Source of the DNA: Bryobacterales bacterium
GTDB lineage: Bacteria > Acidobacteriota > Terriglobia > Bryobacterales > Bryobacteraceae
Direction of reading: 5' to 3'
Length of the DNA: 64,000 bases
Assembly: GCA_003142185.1 (NCBI GenBank)
Contig: PLOR01000029.1
Coordinates: 1-64,000 of the forward strand
The translations under genes and the position numbers were made by a program. The notes beneath the pieces were generated by a model that saw nothing but the letters and a program-made list of their open reading frames with translations, had not been told where the DNA came from and searched no databases. Below, piece after piece: positions 17,243 to 26,788 of this stretch. How positions within the stretch are numbered: position 1 is the first letter of the stretch; each line of letters begins with the position of its first letter.

Positions 17243-17534
17243 CTACTGCCGTCTCGCCTCGCGCTGCAGCCACTCGTGCACCAGCATCTTGAGCAAGGTC
17301 TGGTAACCGATACCCTTGTGGCCGGCGACCTTGCGAGCTTTGGCGAGATCCGGCGCGGGTAACCGCAGCGCGATCTGCACGCTGCTCGCGCGGTACAGGC
17401 CAGACACTATCGGCGAACCCTTCCGCCTCTTCGCGGTTCCCGCGGCAGACTGCCGTTTGAGAAACTCCCTACCCTCCGCGCCCCGCCCACCATTTCGCTT
17501 CCGCGTCCTCGTTCCTGAGCTTGAGCAGTTTCAC
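17243..17534 (-). pseudogene. frameshifted CopG/BrnA-type antitoxin, orphan
   Basis: Read from GTG 17534, VKLLKLRNEDAEAKWWAG is followed, after removing one base from the CCCC run at 17481-17484, by EGREFLKRQS and then VQIALRLPAPDLAKARKVAG and IGYQTLLKMLVHEWLQREAR. That is the standard layout of the small 'CopG antitoxin' family: WW-x-GREF linker, then a ribbon-helix-helix domain. The uncorrected frame stops at 17469. No BrnT or other toxin gene is adjacent on either side, so this looks like the remnant of a toxin-antitoxin pair, or an assembly indel in an intact orphan. Confidence 0.6.
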
Positions 17535-17576
17535 GACGCTTCAATTGTATATGCCGCGGATGACAGCCGTGGCGGG

Positions 17577-18194
17577 CTAGCGGTTTTCCTTGAGCCAGAT
17601 CCCGATCATCTCCGAGAGATCGGCGAAGTTAAGGTTCTCGCGCTGCCGATTCAGTGTCGTGCAGAGAGCCGGAAGGTCAGCCGTGAATCGGTTGTATCGT
17701 CTCACGATAGCGGCGCCGCCGGGCAGCAGTTTTCGCTTCGACACGGTGGCAAGCCAGTTTCTAACTTCGGTGATTGCCTGCTCGTGATTGCCGCTGTGGG
17801 AATGGATGTCCTGCCCAGCGATGTCCGAAATGAACTTCTGGTACCGATAAGGTTCGAAATCGAAAATGATGCACACCTTCTTCCGTTGGCGCTCGTCCCC
17901 GAACCGCTTGCACCCGAGAAACAACCCGAGTTCGAGCGGCATGTTGAAACGTGGGAGCCCGGTTTTCTCGTCCAAGCGGACGTTTGAGATGTCGTGAATT
18001 CCGTACCGGCATTCCTCAATGATGCGCTGGATCTTCGCCAATCGGACTTCGGCGCCGTCGTCGAATTCGCGCGCCGAGCGGGCTACAAACCCCAGGCCGT
18101 AAATGGCGAAGACGATGGCGTCGAAGATGGGTTTATAGGAGCCGTCGAAAGGGCAGTTAATGAAGACGTGATTAAGATGAATCGGAGTCGGCAC
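17577..18194 (-). CDS. TIR/NDT-like Rossmannoid protein of unknown function
   Basis: A 205-residue soluble protein. HVFINCPFD is an N-terminal strand plus loop of the TIR or nucleoside-deoxyribosyltransferase-like type. It is followed by a helix (YKPIFDAIVFAIYGLGF), then DDGAEVRLAKIQRIIEECRYGIHDIS, PRFNMPLELGLFLG with a candidate catalytic Glu near 88, and FEPYRYQKFISDIAGQDI. The fold call is by pattern only; NAD or nucleotide cleavage is a hypothesis. I recall this NCPFD...NMPLELGLFLGA family as widespread hypothetical proteins often in accessory regions. GTG 18194 is preferred (GAAGG seven bases upstream); a TTG one codon earlier is possible. It follows the DUF2188 gene by ten bases, so they form a pair. 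Confidence 0.6.
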   Translation of the reverse strand: MPTPIHLNHVFINCPFDGSYKPIFDAIVFAIYGLGFVARSAREFDDGAEVRLAKIQRIIEECRYGIHDISNVRLDEKTGLPRFNMPLELGLFLGCKRFGDERQRKKVCIIFDFEPYRYQKFISDIAGQDIHSHSGNHEQAITEVRNWLATVSKRKLLPGGAAIVRRYNRFTADLPALCTTLNRQRENLNFADLSEMIGIWLKENR

Positions 18195-18204
18195 CAATCG
18201 GCCT

Positions 18205-18504
18205 TCAAGCGGACGCGAGGCGCTCCAGGACGAGTTTTGAAACCGCTCTTTCGATGTTCTTCGTTCCCAGGCTGCTCTTCACCGGAGACTCTTGGATCTT
18301 CGGCAGACCACGCACTTCGGATACGGCAATTCGACCGTTCTTCCCGTGGACAACAATCTGGCCCGACGCACGTTTCCTGACGATAGTGCGAGCGTGAAAG
18401 AGTGCTTCCTTCTGCGTTGAGAAGAACGCACCTGCCTTCACGCTTCCCGCGCCCTTGACGACCCAGCCTCTCTCGGACGGGAACACATGTATTGTCTCAG
18501 TCAT
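18205..18504 (-). CDS. DUF2188-domain protein
   Basis: A 99-residue protein whose first ~60 residues are a DUF2188 domain: TIHVFPSERGWVVKGAGSV, the FFSTQKEALFHARTIVRK helix, and SGQIVVHGKNGRIAVSEV. DUF2188 has no established function; the C-terminal ~35 residues are charged and helical. ATG 18504 is chosen because it begins the domain exactly; in-frame sequence further upstream belongs to a broken glycosyltransferase copy. A TATAAT lies about 14 bases before this ATG. It is cotranscribed with the TIR-like gene downstream. Confidence 0.75.
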   Translation of the reverse strand: MTETIHVFPSERGWVVKGAGSVKAGAFFSTQKEALFHARTIVRKRASGQIVVHGKNGRIAVSEVRGLPKIQESPVKSSLGTKNIERAVSKLVLERLASA

Positions 18505-18517
18505 CGGCTCTGTTCCG

Positions 18518-18523
18518 ATTATA
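18518..18523 (-). promoter_or_regulatory. candidate -10 box of the DUF2188/TIR-like pair
   Basis: A perfect TATAAT on the minus strand. The expected start site falls only about six bases before the ATG at 18504, so the transcript would be nearly leaderless. No good -35 is found at 16-18 bases. Confidence 0.35.
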
Positions 18524-18567
18524 CCGGACCCGGTCTTCAAGGACCGACGGCAATGCGCGTCACGCTT

Positions 18568-18820
18568 CCCCCCATCACCCGCTCCAGCATTTCCGGTATC
18601 TCGAAACCCCGCGGTTTTGTTGGGCTCGGTCGCGGCGCGGAAGCGGGCGTAGGCGACGGGATCTAACAACTGGTCGACGGCGGAATCGACGAGGCGGAGG
18701 TTATCTAACACGATGCCGACGCCCTGCCAGCGGACCCAAGCAGCGTTGTAGCGCCCTTGCGGCAACGTCCAGGCGTTGCAATCGACGATCGCCGGCAGGC
18801 GCATGAATACGGCCTCCGAA
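18568..18820 (-). pseudogene. 3' fragment of an MGDG-synthase-like glycosyltransferase
   Basis: The minus strand reads MRLPAIVDCNAWTLPQGRYN, then WVRWQGVGIVLDNLRLVDSA and AYARFRAATE, matching the C-terminal ~85 residues of the intact gene at 32106-33248 (MRLPVIVNCNAWTLPQERYN...). Similarity begins at TCGGAGGC near 18820 and ends near GAGCGGGTGATGG at about 18568. Past FRAATE the frame is shifted, so the tail is not translated correctly. There is no start region: a dead partial duplicate, abutting the DUF2188 cassette. Confidence 0.8.
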
Positions 18821-18861
18821 ATGGCGAATCCACTCTTCTGACCGGCGAAAGCTCGATTGGG

Positions 18862-20379
18862 CTACTGTGTCTTCGCGGGCGCCATGGGGGGTTGCGGCTG
18901 GTTGGCGGTCTTGACGACGTCCTGCTTGGTTGGCATTTGCGATGTATCCCATCCGCCGCCCAGGTTCACCACCAACTGCACGCTGGCTTCCAGGCGGCGC
19001 GTCAGCAGGTCGATCTGGGTTCTTTCGGCGGCCAGGTCAGTGCCCTGTGCGGTCAGCACGGTGAGATACGCCGTGGTGCCGGCCTTGTACTGCGCAGTCG
19101 AGACCGCCAAAGCGCGGTCGGCGGACTTGACGGATTCATCGGCGACCACGGACTCGTCCGCCAGAACGCGTAACGTGGAAAGGCTGTCCTCCACCTGCTG
19201 GAACGCGGTCAGCACGGTCTGGCGGTACGCGGCCACGGCGGCATCGTAGGCGGCCAGGTTTTGGGTAACCTGCGCGCGGCGGCGGCCGGCATCGAAAATG
19301 GTCTCGGCCACGGTGGGGCCGACCGAGAAGAACCGGCTGGGCCAGCTTAGCCAGGTGGTGATGCTGGAAGACTGCAAGCCGGCCGTAACGGCCAGCGTGA
19401 GCGCGGGAAAGAAGGCCGCCTGGGCGATGCCGATCTGTTCGTTGGCGGCGGCTGCCAGCCGCTCGTTGGAAGCGATGTCGGGGCGCCGCTCGAGCAACTG
19501 GGATGGCAGCGCGATGGGCACCGGCGGTGGTGGCGCCCTCAGGCTCAGGGCGGCGATGGTGACCGCCGCGGGCGGCTTGCCGGCGAGCACGGCGATGGCG
19601 TGCTCCAGTTGCGCGCGCGTCACGCCGAAATCGACCAGTTGGGTCTGCGCCGCGTAGAGTTGCGCTTCCGCTTGGGCCACATCCAGGTCGGATGCAATAC
19701 CGCCGGCGAAGCGGTTGTGCGTCAGCTCCAGATATTCGCTGTAGGACTTGACGGTGCGCGTCAGCAGATCGACATCGCCATCCAGGCCATGCAAGGCGAA
19801 ATAGTCCTGGGCCAGCTCGGATTGGTAGAGCAGCCGCGCGTTCTCCAGGTCCGCGGCCGACGCTTGCGCCTGGGCGGCCGCGGCGGTCACGCTGCGCCGG
19901 ATGTTGCCCCACAGGTCCGGCTCCCAGGACGCGCTGATGGGCAGGCTGTAAAACGTCTTAAGCCCAGACGCCGCCGTGGCTGCGCCGGGCGCCGAGCCCG
20001 CCTGAGTGCGCGATTCGGTGATCGAGGGCGCGCTGGACACAGTGGGGTAGAGCCCGGAGCGCACGATCTTCACCGCCGCGACGGCCTCGCGGTATTGGGC
20101 TTCGGCCTGCAACACGTTCTGGTTGTCGATGGCCACCTGCTCTTCGAGCGCGTTCAGATCCGGATCGTTATAGATCTCCCACCACTTGCCTTTGAGCTGG
20201 CCGTCGTTGGGCTGCGCCTGCTTCCAGCCCTGCGCTTCCTTGAAGTCCGCCGGAGGCTGCTCCTTGAACGCCGGCGGCACAACCGCGGCGGGCTGCCGGT
20301 ACTTGGGTCCGGGCGTACATCCGGCCAACGCCAGCACGCCGGCCAGCGCCGCCACAACCGATGGCTTCCTGCGTTGCAT
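18862..20379 (-). CDS. RND efflux outer-membrane lipoprotein (OprM/NodT family)
   Basis: Trimeric TolC-like exit duct of a tripartite pump, 505 residues. Lipobox LALAGC puts the lipidated Cys at 21; TPGPKYRQP follows, as in most OprM/NodT proteins. Paired family repeats are visible (ALEEQVAIDNQNVLQAEAQYREA and the later RTVLTAFQQVEDSLSTLRVLADE). The C-terminal tail beyond VQLVVNLGGGWD is typical of the family. The gene is last in the operon, 10 bases after the second RND pump gene. Confidence 0.93.
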   Translation of the reverse strand: MQRRKPSVVAALAGVLALAGCTPGPKYRQPAAVVPPAFKEQPPADFKEAQGWKQAQPNDGQLKGKWWEIYNDPDLNALEEQVAIDNQNVLQAEAQYREAVAAVKIVRSGLYPTVSSAPSITESRTQAGSAPGAATAASGLKTFYSLPISASWEPDLWGNIRRSVTAAAAQAQASAADLENARLLYQSELAQDYFALHGLDGDVDLLTRTVKSYSEYLELTHNRFAGGIASDLDVAQAEAQLYAAQTQLVDFGVTRAQLEHAIAVLAGKPPAAVTIAALSLRAPPPPVPIALPSQLLERRPDIASNERLAAAANEQIGIAQAAFFPALTLAVTAGLQSSSITTWLSWPSRFFSVGPTVAETIFDAGRRRAQVTQNLAAYDAAVAAYRQTVLTAFQQVEDSLSTLRVLADESVVADESVKSADRALAVSTAQYKAGTTAYLTVLTAQGTDLAAERTQIDLLTRRLEASVQLVVNLGGGWDTSQMPTKQDVVKTANQPQPPMAPAKTQ

Positions 20380-20389
20380 TCCGTGTCCT

Positions 20390-23300
20390 TCAAGCCTCCG
20401 ATACGATCACTTGGGCCTCGCGCCCGCGAACCCGGTTCCACCAGCGCTGCAAACGGTCGAAGTAGAGATAGACCACCGGCGTAGTGTACAGCGTGAGCGC
20501 CTGGCTGAGGACCAGGCCGCCGATGATGGTGATGCCGAGCGGGCGGCGCAGTTCCGACCCCACGCCCCTGCCGAATGCCAGCGGCACGGCGCCCAGCATG
20601 GCCGCCATGGTGGTCATCAGGATGGGGCGGAAGCGCAGCAGGCAGGCCTCGAAAATGGCGTCGCGCGCGTTCTTTCCTTCCAGCCGCTCCGCCGCCAGGG
20701 CGAAATCGATCATCATAATGGCATTCTTCTTGACGATGCCGATCAGCAGAATGATGCCGATCATGGCGATGACGGTCAAATCCGTGTGCGTAATGGTCAG
20801 CGCCAGCAGCGCGCCCACGCCGGCCGAAGGGAGCGTGGAAAGAATCGTGATGGGATGAATGTAGCTTTCGTAAAGGATGCCCAGCACCAGGTACACGGTG
20901 AGCAGCGCGGCGCCGATGAGGATGGGTTGGTTGTCGAGCGACTGCCGATAAGCCTGCGCGGTTCCGACAAACATGGTTTGAATGGTGGGAGGCAGCCGGA
21001 CCTTCTCGGCAGCGGCCTGGATGGCGTCCTCCGCGTCCCCGAGAGCCACACCCGGCCGCAGGTTGAACGAAATGGTGATGGCGGGAAAGAGGCCCTGGTG
21101 GTTAACCGAGAGCGGGGCGGTGGCCGGGGCGAATTGCGCGAAGGCGCTCAGAGGCACCTGGGCGCCGGAGGGCGCGCGCACATAAATATTCCGCAGGATC
21201 TCCGGGTTCTGCCAGTAGACCGGCGCCACCTCCATCACCACGTGGTATTGATTCAGCGGCTTGTACATGGTCGAGACCTGGCGCTGTCCGAACGCGTCGT
21301 AGAGTGTGTTGTCGATCAACTGCGGCGAAATGCCGAAACGCGCCGCGGTGGCCCGGTCGTAAGTCACCAGCGATTGCAGACCGCGGTTCTGTTGGTCGCT
21401 GTTGACGTCGACGATGATCGGGATTTTGGCTATTTCCTGGAACATGCGCGGCGCGTACGCGGTCAGATCGTCCAGGTTGTCGCCGCGCATGGTGTATTGA
21501 TACTGCGCTGCGCTGTTGCGGCCGCCGACGCGGATATCCTGGTTGGCCTGCAGGTAAAGGGTGGCGCCCGGAATCCGTCCCAGCTTGGGCCGCAGCCGCG
21601 CAATCACCAGGTCGGCCGAGATTTTGCGCTCCGCCAGCGGCTTCAGCGCGATGAACATGCTGCCGGTGTTGGTCGACCCGCCGCGGCCTCCACCGGTGAA
21701 GCCGTTCACCGCGTCCACCGCCGGATCGGCGGCGACGATGTTCACCATGGGCAGCAGGATCTTGTTCATCGCCTGGAACGAAGTGTCCTGGTCGGCCAGA
21801 ATCTGGCCCGAAAGGCGGCCGTTGTCCTGCTGCGGGAAGAAGCCCTTGGGCACTTTCATGAACAGCCGCACGTTGAGGGCGACAGTCACCAGCAGCACGC
21901 ACAGCGTGATGAACTGATGGCGCAGCACGAATTGGAGCGAGCTGCCGTAGGCGCCGATCACGCGCTTGAAGCCGCGGTCGCTGGTGCGGTAGAGCCATCC
22001 GTGATCGGTGTGCTCCCTGAGCATGTGGGCGCACATCATCGGCGTGGCGGTCAGCGACACCACCATGGAAACCACGATGGCCACCGAAAGCGTCACCGAG
22101 AACTCGCGGAACAGACGGCCCACCACGCCGCCCATCATCAGCAGGGGCAGGAAAACCGACACCAGCGAAATGCTGATCGTCATCACCGTGAAGCCGATCT
22201 CCTGCGCTCCCTTGAGCGCGGCCGCAAAGGGCTTCATTCCCATTTCCAGGTAGCGGGTGATGTTTTCGATCACCACGATGGCGTCATCCACCACGAAGCC
22301 GGTCGAAATGCACAGCGCCATCAGCGACAGGTTGTCCACGCTATACCCCAGCAGGTACATGACGCCGAAAGTGCCGATGAGAGAAACCGGGACGGCCACG
22401 CTGGGGATGAACGTGGTGCGCGGGCTGCGCAGAAAGAGAAACACCACCAGAATCACCAGCAGGATGGAGATGATCAGCGTGCGCTCCACGTCGCGCACCG
22501 AGGCCCGGATGGTGGTGGTCTGGTCCATGGCAACGGTTACGTCGATGGCCTGCGGAATAGAGGCCTTCAACTGCGGAAGAGTGGCGCGAATCCGGTCCAC
22601 GGTATCGATAATATTGGCGCCGGGCTGGCGGAAAATAACGACCAGCACGCTGGGCCTGCCGTTCAAGTAGCCGGCGTTGCGCAGGTCTTCCACCGAATCC
22701 ACCGCCTCGCCCACATCGGCGATGCGTAACGCCGTCCCGTTGTGGTAGGCGATCACCATGGGCTGGTAATTGGCCGCTTTAAAGATCTGGTCGCTGGCGC
22801 CCACCTCCCACATTCTCAGGCCGTCGGAAAAGTGGCCTTTCGGGGTGTTGGTGTTGGCGCTGTTCAGGATGGTGCGCACCTGCTCGAGGCCGACGCCGTA
22901 ATTCGACAGCGCGTCCGGATCGAGCTCGATGCGCACGCCGGGCAGCGCGCTGCCGCCCACGAAAACCTGTCCGACTCCGGGAACCTGCGATAGCTTCTGC
23001 GCCATGATGCTGGAGGCCGCGTCGTACATTTCGCCCTTATCGAGAATGTTGGAGGTGAGCGCCAGCATGAAGATCGGCGCGTCGGCCGGATTCACCTTGC
23101 GGTAATTCGGGTTGGAGGGCAAGTTGGTCGGCAAATAGCCGCGGGCGGCGGCGATGGCGGCCTGCACGTCGCGCGCGGCTGCATCGATGTTGCGGTTCAG
23201 GTCGAATTGCAGGGTGATGCCGGTAGAGCCGAGGCCGCTCGACGAAGTCATCTCCGTGACCGACGCGATGCGGCCGAACTGGCGCTCCAGCGGCGTGGCC

Positions 23301-23488
23301 ACCGAGGTAGCCATGGTCTCCGGGCTGGCCCCGGGCAGGCTTGCGCCCACGTTCACGGTCGGAAAGTCCACCTGCGGCAGCGGCGAGACCGGAAGCAGCC
23401 GGAACGCCACGCTGCCGGCCAGCGCGATCGCGACCAGCAATAGCGTGGTGGCGACCGGCCGGCGGATGAATGGTTCGCAGATATTCAT
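20390..23488 (-). CDS. RND multidrug efflux pump, MdtC-like
   Basis: Inner-membrane proton-driven drug exporter of 1032 residues with 12 membrane helices and two large periplasmic loops. Signatures: N-terminal [35 protein letters not shown] with the intramembrane Asp pair of the proton relay in TM4, and a C-terminal mirror ([22 protein letters not shown]...[24 protein letters not shown]). The paired, unequal RND genes mean this is the MdtBC heteromer type rather than an AcrB homotrimer. It starts three bases after the upstream pump gene. The C-terminus lacks the insertion seen in its partner. Confidence 0.93.
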   Translation of the reverse strand: MNICEPFIRRPVATTLLLVAIALAGSVAFRLLPVSPLPQVDFPTVNVGASLPGASPETMATSVATPLERQFGRIASVTEMTSSSGLGSTGITLQFDLNRNIDAAARDVQAAIAAARGYLPTNLPSNPNYRKVNPADAPIFMLALTSNILDKGEMYDAASSIMAQKLSQVPGVGQVFVGGSALPGVRIELDPDALSNYGVGLEQVRTILNSANTNTPKGHFSDGLRMWEVGASDQIFKAANYQPMVIAYHNGTALRIADVGEAVDSVEDLRNAGYLNGRPSVLVVIFRQPGANIIDTVDRIRATLPQLKASIPQAIDVTVAMDQTTTIRASVRDVERTLIISILLVILVVFLFLRSPRTTFIPSVAVPVSLIGTFGVMYLLGYSVDNLSLMALCISTGFVVDDAIVVIENITRYLEMGMKPFAAALKGAQEIGFTVMTISISLVSVFLPLLMMGGVVGRLFREFSVTLSVAIVVSMVVSLTATPMMCAHMLREHTDHGWLYRTSDRGFKRVIGAYGSSLQFVLRHQFITLCVLLVTVALNVRLFMKVPKGFFPQQDNGRLSGQILADQDTSFQAMNKILLPMVNIVAADPAVDAVNGFTGGGRGGSTNTGSMFIALKPLAERKISADLVIARLRPKLGRIPGATLYLQANQDIRVGGRNSAAQYQYTMRGDNLDDLTAYAPRMFQEIAKIPIIVDVNSDQQNRGLQSLVTYDRATAARFGISPQLIDNTLYDAFGQRQVSTMYKPLNQYHVVMEVAPVYWQNPEILRNIYVRAPSGAQVPLSAFAQFAPATAPLSVNHQGLFPAITISFNLRPGVALGDAEDAIQAAAEKVRLPPTIQTMFVGTAQAYRQSLDNQPILIGAALLTVYLVLGILYESYIHPITILSTLPSAGVGALLALTITHTDLTVIAMIGIILLIGIVKKNAIMMIDFALAAERLEGKNARDAIFEACLLRFRPILMTTMAAMLGAVPLAFGRGVGSELRRPLGITIIGGLVLSQALTLYTTPVVYLYFDRLQRWWNRVRGREAQVIVSEA

Positions 23489-23491
23489 GGC

Positions 23492-26400
23492 TTACCGCGC
23501 CGCCACAGGCTCCTGGCCAGCTTCCAAATGGTGCTCGCTCTTGTGCGAGAAGCGCCGCGCCAGCCGGTCGAACCAGAGGTAGATCACCGGCGTCGTATAG
23601 AGCGTCAGCATCTGGCTGAAGATCAGGCCGCCGATGATGGTGATGCCGAGCGGCCGGCGCAGTTCCGATCCCACGCCCGTGCCGAAGGCCAGCGGGACGC
23701 CAGCGAGCAGCGCCGCCATGGTGGTCATCATGATGGGCCGGAAACGCAGCAGGCAGGCCTGGTAGATGGCCTTCTCGGGTTCCATGCCCTCCTTGCGCTC
23801 CGCGTCCAGCGCGAAATCGATCATCATGATGGCGTTTTTCTTCACGATCCCGATCAGCAGCACGATGCCGATCAGCGCGATCACGCTGAAATCGCTGCCG
23901 CAAATGTGGAGAGCCAGCAGCGCGCCCACGCCCGCCGAGGGGAGGGTGGACAGAATGGTAACGGGGTGAATGTAGCTTTCGTACAGCACACCCAGCACGA
24001 TATACACCGTCACCAGCGCCGCCAGAATCAGTACCCACTCGTTGGCCAGCGCCGCCTGAAAGGCCTGCGCACTGCCTTGAAACGCGGCTTGAATGCTGGC
24101 CGGCAGGCCCAGTTGGTTCTTCAGGCGGTTCACCCCGTTTACCGCGTCTCCCAACGAAGCGCCGGGCGCCAGGTTGAAGGAAAAGGTCACTACCGGGAAC
24201 TGGCCCTGATGGTTGACGGTGATAGGCACGGAGGTCAACTCCACCCGGCTGAAGGCGCTGAGCGGCACCTGGCCGCCGGTTGGAAAGACGCTGGCCGAGG
24301 CGATTGGCGCGCCGAACACGGCGCTCGATCCAGCCGTGGAACTGGCGTTGGCCGCGGTGCTGGCCGAGGCGGAAGGCGCCAGGTTGGACGGCCCGCTGGC
24401 GACGGCGGCGCTCGAAGACCCGCCGGAAACCACGCCCGTCGAGCCCGAAGGATAGCCAGTGCCGGTGCGGATATACAATTCGTTCAGATTTTCGGGGTTG
24501 CGCGCGAATTCCCGGGCCACCTCCAGGATCACGTGGTATTGGTTCAACTGCGTGAACATGGTGGAGACTTCCCGCTGGCCATAGGCGTCGTACAGCGTCT
24601 GGTCGATCGTGGCAGGCGTGATGCCGACCCGCGCCGCGGTGTCCCGGTCGAATACCACGCTCGCCCGCAGCCCTTGCACCTGTTGGTCGCTGGCGACGTC
24701 GATCAGATCGGGCAGCCGCCTCATGCCCTCCAGCATGCGCGGGGCGTAGACGTTCAGCTCGTCCGGGCTGGGATCTTCCAGCGTGTACTGAAACTGCGTG
24801 CGGCTCACCCGGTCGTCCACGCTGATATCCTGCACCGGTTGCATGAAAAGGGTGATGCCGGCCACCTGTTCCAACGCCGGCTGCAGGCGCCGGATCACGT
24901 CGCTGGCCGAGCCGTCGCGCTGGTTGAGCGGCTTCAGGTTGATCAGCACCCGCCCGCTGTTGAGCGTCGTATTGGTGCCGTCGATGCCGATGAACGACGA
25001 CAGGCTATCCACCGCCGGGTCTTTCAGAATCACGCCGGTAAGCGACCGCTGCAGCCGCGACATCTCGGCGAACGACACGGTCTGCGCGGCTTCGGAAACC
25101 CCCTGGATCACGCCCGTATCCTGGATCGGGAAGAAGCCCTTCGGGATATAGATGAACTGCAACACCGTCACCACCAGGGTGGCGATGGCGATCAGCAGCG
25201 TGATGGTCTGGAACCGCAGCACGAATCGCAAGGTTCTGCCGTAGAAGGCGATCACCGCGTCGAAGGCGTGCTCGGAGGTGCGGTAGAACCATCCCTGCCT
25301 TGCCTCGGGAGTGTGCTTCAGCAGCTTCGAGCACATCATGGGCGTGAGGGTGAGCGACACCACCGCCGAAACCAGGATGGTCACCGCCAGCGTGACGGCG
25401 AACTCGCGGAACAGGCGGCCCACGATGTCGCCCATGAACAGCAGCGGAATCAACACCGCGATCAGCGAGATGGTCAGCGACACGATGGTGAAGCCGATCT
25501 GCGCCGAGCCGCGCAACGCGGCCTCGAGCGCGCTTTCGCCTTCCTCGATGTAGCGGGAAATATTCTCGATCATCACGATCGCGTCGTCCACCACGAATCC
25601 GGTGGAAATCGTGAGCGCCATCAGGGTCAGATTGTTCAGACTGTACCCCAGCAGGTACATCACGCCGAAGGTGCCCACCAGCGACAGCGGCACCGCGACG
25701 CTGGGGATCACCGTGGCGGCCAGGTTGCGCAGAAACAGGAAGATCACCATCACCACCAGCGCCACCGTCAGCATCAGCTCCAGTTGCACGTCCTCGACCG
25801 AGGCGCGGATGGTGTTGGTGCGGTCCGTCAGGATGGTCACGTCGACCGACTGGGGCAGCGAGGCGGTGAGCTGCGGCAGCAGCCCCTTGATGCGGTCCAC
25901 CACCGAAATGATGTTGGCGCCGGGCTGCCGCTGGATGTTCATGATCACCGCCGGCGTGCGGTTCATCCACGCCGCCTGGCGCAGGTTTTCCGCCTCGTCC
26001 TTCACCACCGCCACATCGGAGAGCGTGATGGGCGCGTTGTTGCGGTACGCGATGATCAGCGGCTTATAGTCGCCGCTCGACAGCAACTGGTCGTTGGCGC
26101 CGATCTGGAAAGACTGGTGCGACCCGTCGAAGTTTCCTTTGGCCAGGTTGACGTTGGCGGACAGGATCGCACTGCGCAGATCCTCCAGGTTCATGCCGTA
26201 GGAGGCCATCTGCGTCGGATTGGCCTGGATGCGCACTGCCGGCTTCTGGCCGCCGCTGATGCTCACCAGGCCCACCCCGGCCAGTTGCGAAATCTTTGGC
26301 GCCAGGCGCGTGTCCGCCAGGTCCTCCACCTTGGTCAGCGGCAGCGTCTTGGAAGTCAGCGCCAGTGTCAGGATGGGCGCGTCGGCGGGGTTGGTCTTGC

Positions 26401-26788
26401 TGTAAATCGGCGGCGCGGGAAGATCGGCGGGCAGGAAAGTGCCGGAGGCATTGATGGATTGCTGCACCTCCTGCTCGGCCACATCGATGTTCAGGTTCAG
26501 GTTGAATTGCAGCGTGATGACCGAACTGCCGTCGGAACTGGTCGACGTCATCTGCTGCAAGCCGGGCACCTGACCGAATTGGCGTTCGAGCGGCGCGGTG
26601 ACCGACGAGGCCATCACGTCTGGGCTGGCGCCCGGGTAGAACGTCGCCACCTGAATGGTGGGGTAGTCCACTTCGGGAAGCGCCGATACCGGCAACTGCT
26701 TGTACGCCACCGCGCCCGCAAGCAGGATGCCCACCATCAGCAGCGAGGTTGCGACCGGACGAAGAATGAATGTCCGGGACGGGCTCAC
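23492..26788 (-). CDS. RND multidrug efflux pump, MdtB-like, with Ser/Ala-rich insertion
   Basis: Partner of the adjacent MdtC-like protein; 1098 residues against about 1040 usual. RND signatures are intact ([67 protein letters not shown]). The extra length is a low-complexity insert at about residues 772-837, between LYIRTGTG and GQVPLSAF, built of Ser, Ala, Gly, Pro and Thr; the partner has only a few residues there. By homology this is in the second periplasmic (docking/porter) region. The GTG start overlaps the stop of the membrane-fusion gene (GTGA). Confidence 0.92.
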   Translation of the reverse strand: MSPSRTFILRPVATSLLMVGILLAGAVAYKQLPVSALPEVDYPTIQVATFYPGASPDVMASSVTAPLERQFGQVPGLQQMTSTSSDGSSVITLQFNLNLNIDVAEQEVQQSINASGTFLPADLPAPPIYSKTNPADAPILTLALTSKTLPLTKVEDLADTRLAPKISQLAGVGLVSISGGQKPAVRIQANPTQMASYGMNLEDLRSAILSANVNLAKGNFDGSHQSFQIGANDQLLSSGDYKPLIIAYRNNAPITLSDVAVVKDEAENLRQAAWMNRTPAVIMNIQRQPGANIISVVDRIKGLLPQLTASLPQSVDVTILTDRTNTIRASVEDVQLELMLTVALVVMVIFLFLRNLAATVIPSVAVPLSLVGTFGVMYLLGYSLNNLTLMALTISTGFVVDDAIVMIENISRYIEEGESALEAALRGSAQIGFTIVSLTISLIAVLIPLLFMGDIVGRLFREFAVTLAVTILVSAVVSLTLTPMMCSKLLKHTPEARQGWFYRTSEHAFDAVIAFYGRTLRFVLRFQTITLLIAIATLVVTVLQFIYIPKGFFPIQDTGVIQGVSEAAQTVSFAEMSRLQRSLTGVILKDPAVDSLSSFIGIDGTNTTLNSGRVLINLKPLNQRDGSASDVIRRLQPALEQVAGITLFMQPVQDISVDDRVSRTQFQYTLEDPSPDELNVYAPRMLEGMRRLPDLIDVASDQQVQGLRASVVFDRDTAARVGITPATIDQTLYDAYGQREVSTMFTQLNQYHVILEVAREFARNPENLNELYIRTGTGYPSGSTGVVSGGSSSAAVASGPSNLAPSASASTAANASSTAGSSAVFGAPIASASVFPTGGQVPLSAFSRVELTSVPITVNHQGQFPVVTFSFNLAPGASLGDAVNGVNRLKNQLGLPASIQAAFQGSAQAFQAALANEWVLILAALVTVYIVLGVLYESYIHPVTILSTLPSAGVGALLALHICGSDFSVIALIGIVLLIGIVKKNAIMMIDFALDAERKEGMEPEKAIYQACLLRFRPIMMTTMAALLAGVPLAFGTGVGSELRRPLGITIIGGLIFSQMLTLYTTPVIYLWFDRLARRFSHKSEHHLEAGQEPVAAR

